Virus record (IMG/VR): IMGVR_UViG_3300035698_001438
Span: 1 to 25,106 of that record
Length of the DNA: 25,106 nucleotides
Strand: one strand, 5' to 3'
Source of the DNA: a virus
Made by a program: the position numbers and the translations under genes. Positions 21,114 to 25,106 of this stretch are shown one piece after another. Below the pieces are notes generated by a model. That model worked only from the letters and a program-made list of their open reading frames with translations, had not been told where the DNA came from and did not search any database. Numbering within the stretch: position 1 is the stretch's first letter; each line of letters starts with the position of its first letter.

Positions 21114-24100
21114 ATGTTTAAAAAATTATTAATATTATTATTACTGATTCCTTCAATAGCATTTGCCGCTGACCCTAAAGCAAAAAAGATTAGAGTTGAA
21201 GATACTGGTGGTTATTATTCTTCCACAAATGTTGAAGGCGCATTACAAGAAATTGGTGCTGGAACTGTAGTATCCTCAGATGTTACTATTGGCGCAGAAG
21301 ATGATACAGTTTTATCAAATGCTACCTTAACGATTGTAGGTGCTGGGATAGTCACCACAACAATATCAGGCAATACTTTAACTGTTACTGGAACTGAAAC
21401 GCCCGATATTGAAGGTTCAGGTACTATAAATTATATTCCAAAGTTTACTCCTGACACCACTACTATTGGTGACTCTAATATTTCAGATGTCGGCACTTTT
21501 ATAAACATTGCTAAAGATACTCAAGTAGGTTCTGCAACTCAGCAAACATCAGGACAAGAATACTGGACACTAGGACAATCTTCAGACGGAGATATAGTTT
21601 CTGATGAAGGCAATGCTTTTACTATGTTTGTTGGTCACGATGCTGCTACTGGCTCACCTACGGCTAATCAAGATATGCAGTTTAGAAACAATGCAGATGA
21701 TGGTAACTTTGTAGGAGTAAGAATTATAGGAAGAAAGACAAGTGCAGAAAGTTCTGCTAGTTTAGGACTTTATACAACTTGGTGGAATCCAGGTGGTGGA
21801 CCACAACCACCTTCTTCTCAATTATTAGAAAGACTACATATTACTAAATTAGGTGATGTAGGAATAGGCGAATCATTTTCAACACCAGCAGCTAGACTTC
21901 ACGTTGTTGGTAATGACACAGTTTCTGCTATATTTATGAATGGCAATGTAGGCATAGGAACTCTTACTCCGACAGCTAAACTAGATGTAACTGCGGTCAA
22001 TACTAATAATGACGATGCAATATATTCTTATTTAGATTGTAATTCGGCAGCGGCATGTATACACCCAAGTTTACATATAAATGGAGATTTTCTTCATTTA
22101 CAAGATTATGAGAATGCTACTGGACAAGCTATATATGTTGAAGGAGTCAATTCAGGTTATTTTACAGAAACTTTTGGTTTATATATTGAAGATGATTTTG
22201 ATTATGCGGCGGCTTTTAAAGGTTATGTTGGTATTGGAACTACTGCACCTACACATGAGTTAGAAGTTGTTGGTGATGTTAGATTGCCTGATGGAACTTT
22301 GCATATTGGTGATTTTGGAGTAACACATTCTGGAGTTACCATTGAAGGCGATAATGGAATATATCTTGCTGTCAATAGTGGTAATAATGATATCGTTGGA
22401 ATGTATACTAATGTTTCAAATATAATAGCCGTTCCAGAAGCAACCATTGCTAAAGGTTGGAAATTTGAAACTTTTGCAGTTGGAAATGGTATCGCTCAAA
22501 TAAGAGCATTAGATTTGCATGGTGGAACATTCGGTGGACCTGTAGGAACTTATTACGACATTTATGCAGATGCTGACAACTTTATTTCTGGATTGCCAAC
22601 TGATAATTACTATTTTATATATTCAGATTCTCTAGATGCTAGGTCTTACTTTGGTGGTAATGTAGGAATAGGCATAGGAGCATCTGACCCTATAGCTGAA
22701 CTAGAGGTTAGTGGGTCTATCATTGCAATTAACATGCTTGCTACTAATCATGTTGGTATTGGAACTACTGCACCTGTAGATAGATTACATATCTGGAAAG
22801 GCGATAGTGGTGCTACACCTTCTTCTATATCGGCTTTAAATGTTGAAGATGATGATGACACAGCTATAAATATTCTTACTACAAGTGCTGATCAGGGTTG
22901 GTTACTATTTGGAGATGAGGGAGCCGCTGGTAGAGGTGGTATGATGTATGACCATCCAAGCGATACTTTACATTTAAGAGCTGGTGCAGTTAATGGTATT
23001 ACTGTTACTGCGGCTGGTGGTATGATATTAAAAGGTAACATGATTCTATCAACTATGTATGCTTCTAATGATATAAGAGTGGCAGACGATGTAATTATAG
23101 CAGATGACTTAACTGTTTCAGGTGATGTTAGTTTTAGTGGTAATCTTGATGTTGTAAATTCTTCCTCTGAAGACATAACCTTAACTAATTTAACTTCGGA
23201 AGGTAATTTTCTTGATGTAAATGTTACGACAACTGCTGATGGCACTTCAGGTATAGATTATTATTATGATAATAACGCGGCTGGTAAAGGCAATAGTATA
23301 GGGATGCATGTAGATGCTGATTTTGCTGGTAAGGGTGATGGAACTGGTTATGGTATTTATTTAGAAGGCGCTACAAGTTCAGTAAAGTCAGAAGGCATGC
23401 ACATAACTGACCATTTTACTAATTCACTTGTCACTGATGGTGGTGTTTATGTTGGTGGAAATTTAGAAACATCTAAAACTTTAATCGCCGCTGGCATAAG
23501 ACTTGCTGGTGGAGGAACTGCCGCCTATCCTAAATTCTTTTTTAATGGAGATACAAACACAGGCTTTTCAAGAACTTCTTCTGATACGATAACTTTTTCT
23601 GGTAATGGTCAGCTTTGTTTATTCATGGATGGCACTTCAGGTATAGGAGAAATGGGAATAGGAACTGGACCGAACGCTTCATTACATCTTTATAATACAG
23701 GCGATACTCGCGCTATATGGGATACTGGTGGAACAGATTGGTGTGCTGGAATTGATGATAGCATTGATGATTCTTTTTCTTTTGCCACTGGGCAAGCATT
23801 AGACGCTGACACCAATGTTACTTTTACTACCGATGGTTTTGTTGGGATAGGCACTACCAATCCTAATTATATGTTACATTTAAACAGAACCGATACAGAT
23901 GATACATTATATATGCAATTTACAGATGTTTCTACTGGAACTACTAATGCAGATGGATTCTTCGTTGGCATGGCAACTACTGATGATGCTGGCTTAATTT
24001 ATCAAGCTGAAAATGCACCAATAAATTTTCATACTAACAGTAATAAAAGATTTTGGATAGAGGGTGATGGTGGAGTTTTTGCAGATGATTTAGCAACAGG

Positions 24101-24488
24101 AACTGGAACTTATTTGCAAGTTTTAGCAAGTGGTGAAATAGTATTAAGAGCATCTTCACTTAGATATAAAGAAAATGTTAAAGATTTAAAAGTTGATACA
24201 AGCGTAATATTTGATTTAAAACCTATTGCTTTTAATTGGAAACACGATGGAGCAAAAGACTTTGGTTATATTGCTGAGGAAGTAGTTAAGGTTGCTCCTG
24301 AATTTGTGATATTAGATAAAGACAGTAATCCTGATAGTGTAAAATATGACCAGCTTACTATATATTTGATTGAAGAAGTTAAAAAACTTAATGAAAGAAT
24401 CAACAAATTGGAGGCTTCTAATGGTTCGGATAACCAGTCTATTTTTAGCATTATTATTGCTCGTATCAAATGTTTGTTACGCAGATAA
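21114..24488 (+). CDS. Tail fibre with signal-like N-terminus, VGIGT repeats and C-terminal S74 intramolecular chaperone, 1124 aa
   Basis: This is the largest gene. Residues 1-19 (MFKKLLILLLLIPSIAFAA) look like a Sec signal peptide, unusual for a virion protein. DTGGYYSSTNVEGALQEIG follows, a motif found at the start of many fibres. The shaft has at least seven copies of a VGIG-T-x-P-x-x-x-L-x-V motif (for example VGIGTTAPTHELEVVGDV), often seen in trimeric beta fibres. The C-terminus (from S1014) is a Peptidase_S74 domain: SSLRYKENVKDL with the Ser/Lys dyad (S1014, K1019), KPIAFNWKHDGAKDFGYIAEE and a final coiled coil (IEEVKKLNERINKLEA). This domain helps the trimer fold and then cuts itself off. 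About 110 residues would be lost. AAAGGA lies upstream of the start. Confidence 0.9.
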   Translation: MFKKLLILLLLIPSIAFAADPKAKKIRVEDTGGYYSSTNVEGALQEIGAGTVVSSDVTIGAEDDTVLSNATLTIVGAGIVTTTISGNTLTVTGTETPDIEGSGTINYIPKFTPDTTTIGDSNISDVGTFINIAKDTQVGSATQQTSGQEYWTLGQSSDGDIVSDEGNAFTMFVGHDAATGSPTANQDMQFRNNADDGNFVGVRIIGRKTSAESSASLGLYTTWWNPGGGPQPPSSQLLERLHITKLGDVGIGESFSTPAARLHVVGNDTVSAIFMNGNVGIGTLTPTAKLDVTAVNTNNDDAIYSYLDCNSAAACIHPSLHINGDFLHLQDYENATGQAIYVEGVNSGYFTETFGLYIEDDFDYAAAFKGYVGIGTTAPTHELEVVGDVRLPDGTLHIGDFGVTHSGVTIEGDNGIYLAVNSGNNDIVGMYTNVSNIIAVPEATIAKGWKFETFAVGNGIAQIRALDLHGGTFGGPVGTYYDIYADADNFISGLPTDNYYFIYSDSLDARSYFGGNVGIGIGASDPIAELEVSGSIIAINMLATNHVGIGTTAPVDRLHIWKGDSGATPSSISALNVEDDDDTAINILTTSADQGWLLFGDEGAAGRGGMMYDHPSDTLHLRAGAVNGITVTAAGGMILKGNMILSTMYASNDIRVADDVIIADDLTVSGDVSFSGNLDVVNSSSEDITLTNLTSEGNFLDVNVTTTADGTSGIDYYYDNNAAGKGNSIGMHVDADFAGKGDGTGYGIYLEGATSSVKSEGMHITDHFTNSLVTDGGVYVGGNLETSKTLIAAGIRLAGGGTAAYPKFFFNGDTNTGFSRTSSDTITFSGNGQLCLFMDGTSGIGEMGIGTGPNASLHLYNTGDTRAIWDTGGTDWCAGIDDSIDDSFSFATGQALDADTNVTFTTDGFVGIGTTNPNYMLHLNRTDTDDTLYMQFTDVSTGTTNADGFFVGMATTDDAGLIYQAENAPINFHTNSNKRFWIEGDGGVFADDLATGTGTYLQVLASGEIVLRASSLRYKENVKDLKVDTSVIFDLKPIAFNWKHDGAKDFGYIAEEVVKVAPEFVILDKDSNPDSVKYDQLTIYLIEEVKKLNERINKLEASNGSDNQSIFSIIIARIKCLLRR
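22225..22775 (+). repeat. Identical 26-bp direct repeats inside the tail fibre gene
   Basis: The same 26 bases, encoding VGIGTTAP, occur at 22225-22250 and 22750-22775, with 499 bases between. Other VGIG units in the gene are only similar at the DNA level. Identity at this length suggests recent duplication or gene conversion, and it offers a site for recombination that would delete or exchange the 525 bp between. Confidence 0.85.
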
Positions 24489-24699
24489 ACCTTCAGAAAC
24501 AGTTTATCTTAATACTAAAGTTAAGGCTGAAGCTGTTTATGATGATGTTAGAGAATTGAATTACATCTTTGGCAAGATGAATAGCTTGATTAGCTTGATA
24601 GGTTGGGATGGAATTTCTGATGCTAATTATAATGCTTTGTTTTCAGAATATAATGCTATTAGAAACGCTTTGGAAGCATCAGTTGAGGCCTTACCATAA
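24421..24699 (+). CDS. Small secreted protein, 92 aa
   Basis: The ATG at 24421 has GGAGG six bases upstream, inside the end of the fibre gene. An in-frame extension to 24370 lacks such a site. Residues 1-20 (MVRITSLFLALLLLVSNVCYA) form a clear Sec signal peptide with likely cleavage before DKPSETVYL. The mature part is about 70 residues, helical and acidic (AVYDDVRELNYIFGKMNS). SNVC is not a proper lipobox, so a lipoprotein is unlikely. It is next to a holin-like gene, so a lysis accessory role (such as a spanin) is possible but nothing proves it. I do not recognise the family. Confidence 0.7.
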   Translation: MVRITSLFLALLLLVSNVCYADKPSETVYLNTKVKAEAVYDDVRELNYIFGKMNSLISLIGWDGISDANYNALFSEYNAIRNALEASVEALP

Positions 24700-24974
24700 T
24701 GCCACATGACTGTAAATATGAGGATAAAGTTATGGAGATGGCTGAAGGTGTTGCAAGAATAGATGCTAGAACAGATGCCTTAGATAAGCGTATTAATGGC
24801 TCAATGGAATCTATCAAACTTCATATAGAGCAAGGAACAAAATGGAGAGTAGCAATCGTGAGCATTGTCGTAACAATAGTGTTATCTGTAATAAGTTTCT
24901 CTTACGCTTATGGGAGATTGTCTAATCAAGTTGAAACAAACTCTGAAATCATAATAGAAGTTGTAGAAATTTAG
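24699..24974 (+). CDS. Holin-like single-pass membrane protein (XhlA-like layout), 91 aa
   Basis: The start overlaps the preceding stop as TAATG. An N-terminal coiled coil (EMAEGVARIDARTDALDKRI, residues 13-32) leads to one membrane span at about 49-72 (WRVAIVSIVVTIVLSVISFS). A short acidic tail follows. This order of soluble helical domain, then span, then short tail is that of XhlA/hemolysin-type phage proteins, some of which work with a holin. It is the best holin candidate in the late operon and would time release of the amidase encoded at 3653-4132. A simple membrane-anchored tail or lysis accessory protein cannot be excluded. Confidence 0.65.
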   Translation: MPHDCKYEDKVMEMAEGVARIDARTDALDKRINGSMESIKLHIEQGTKWRVAIVSIVVTIVLSVISFSYAYGRLSNQVETNSEIIIEVVEI

Positions 24975-24985
24975 GAGTAATATTT

Positions 24986-25106
24986 ATGGTAAAACAAGAT
25001 TGTATGTTACATAAATGGGCAATTAGATGCACGATCAAGGCTTCTAAGATAGTTGATGAGATGGATGCCTTAAATAGTTATAAAAATACCAAAAACAATT
25101 TATATA
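24986..25106 (+). CDS. Unknown protein, start only (runs off window)
   Basis: An ATG at 24986 with TAGGAG upstream opens a frame to the window end: MVKQDCMLHKWAIRCTIKA and onward, 40 residues so far. The codons follow the same A/T-rich pattern as neighbours. It is too short to identify. A late-operon membership is likely from its spacing of 11 bases after the holin-like gene. Confidence 0.55.
   Translation, partial: MVKQDCMLHKWAIRCTIKASKIVDEMDALNSYKNTKNNLY

Noticed and set aside
22892-23245. 117-residue minus-strand frame inside the tail fibre gene
   Set aside because: It is a shadow of the fibre's GTT/ACT/GAT codons with no start signal.
24370-24420. Longer start for the small secreted protein
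   Set aside because: It would hide the signal peptide behind 17 charged residues and has no binding site, while the ATG at 24421 has GGAGG.
1-25106. CRISPR arrays, tRNA or rRNA genes, insertion sequences, integrase and attachment sites
   Set aside because: I looked for regular spaced repeats, CCA-ended cloverleaf sequence, transposase motifs and tyrosine or serine recombinase motifs and found none.

Overview
The window is part of an AT-rich tailed bacteriophage genome, or a prophage or metagenomic contig of one. A long tail-tube, tape-measure and distal-tail series with no contractile sheath gene points to siphovirus morphology. The 650-residue tape measure would predict a tail of about 100 nm at the usual 0.15 nm per residue. 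No integrase, excisionase, repressor, tRNA, rRNA, insertion sequence or CRISPR array is visible. The host cannot be named from this sequence. It must be a bacterium with ordinary Shine-Dalgarno sites and sigma-70-like promoters, because both are abundant and close to consensus.

Layout. (1) Positions 1-4269, minus strand: a tightly packed early operon. In transcription order it holds a 46-aa microprotein, a secreted amidase (endolysin), an unknown gene, a 47-aa membrane microprotein, a 42-aa protein, an unknown 94-aa gene with a large inverted repeat in its 3' end, an AbrB-like protein, an ERF-family single-strand annealing protein, a YqaJ/lambda-exo nuclease, a small conserved protein, a NinB-like protein, a zinc-ribbon protein, a PnuC-like membrane protein and a DNA methyltransferase cut by the window edge. 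A near-perfect promoter (TTGACA-16-TATAAT, 4305-4332) with an A/T-only upstream tract drives it. (2) 4333-4519: a non-coding stretch with nested inverted repeats. (3) 4520-4990, minus: an HNH endonuclease. (4) 4991-5303: a divergent control region with opposed promoters, a probable operator, one perfect DnaA box and two 14-bp direct repeats. (5) 5304-25106, plus strand: the late morphogenesis operon. Its order is TerS, TerL, portal, scaffold, major capsid protein, several head-tail connector and completion genes, tail terminator, tail tube, tail assembly chaperone with a programmed -1 frameshift, tape measure, distal tail protein, tail tip proteins, a 1124-aa tail fibre ending in an S74 self-cleaving chaperone domain, a small secreted protein, a holin-like protein and a partial gene.

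How it works together. The left operon supplies homologous recombination (ERF annealing protein with YqaJ exonuclease and a NinB-like partner), DNA modification and the cell-wall-degrading amidase. The right operon builds the capsid and tail and probably ends with the holin, so the lysis genes appear split between two transcription units.

Best second-look items: the A AAA AAC frameshift site in the tail chaperone (15515-15521); a broken reading frame in a tail-tip gene next to an apparently inserted domain (about 20044-20062); an 80-bp compound palindrome just upstream of the AbrB-like gene's ribosome binding site (2862-2941); a canonical EF-hand loop in a head-tail connector candidate (12451-12486); Sec-type signal peptides on the tail fibre and its neighbour; and two microproteins of 46 and 47 aa that simple length cut-offs would miss.
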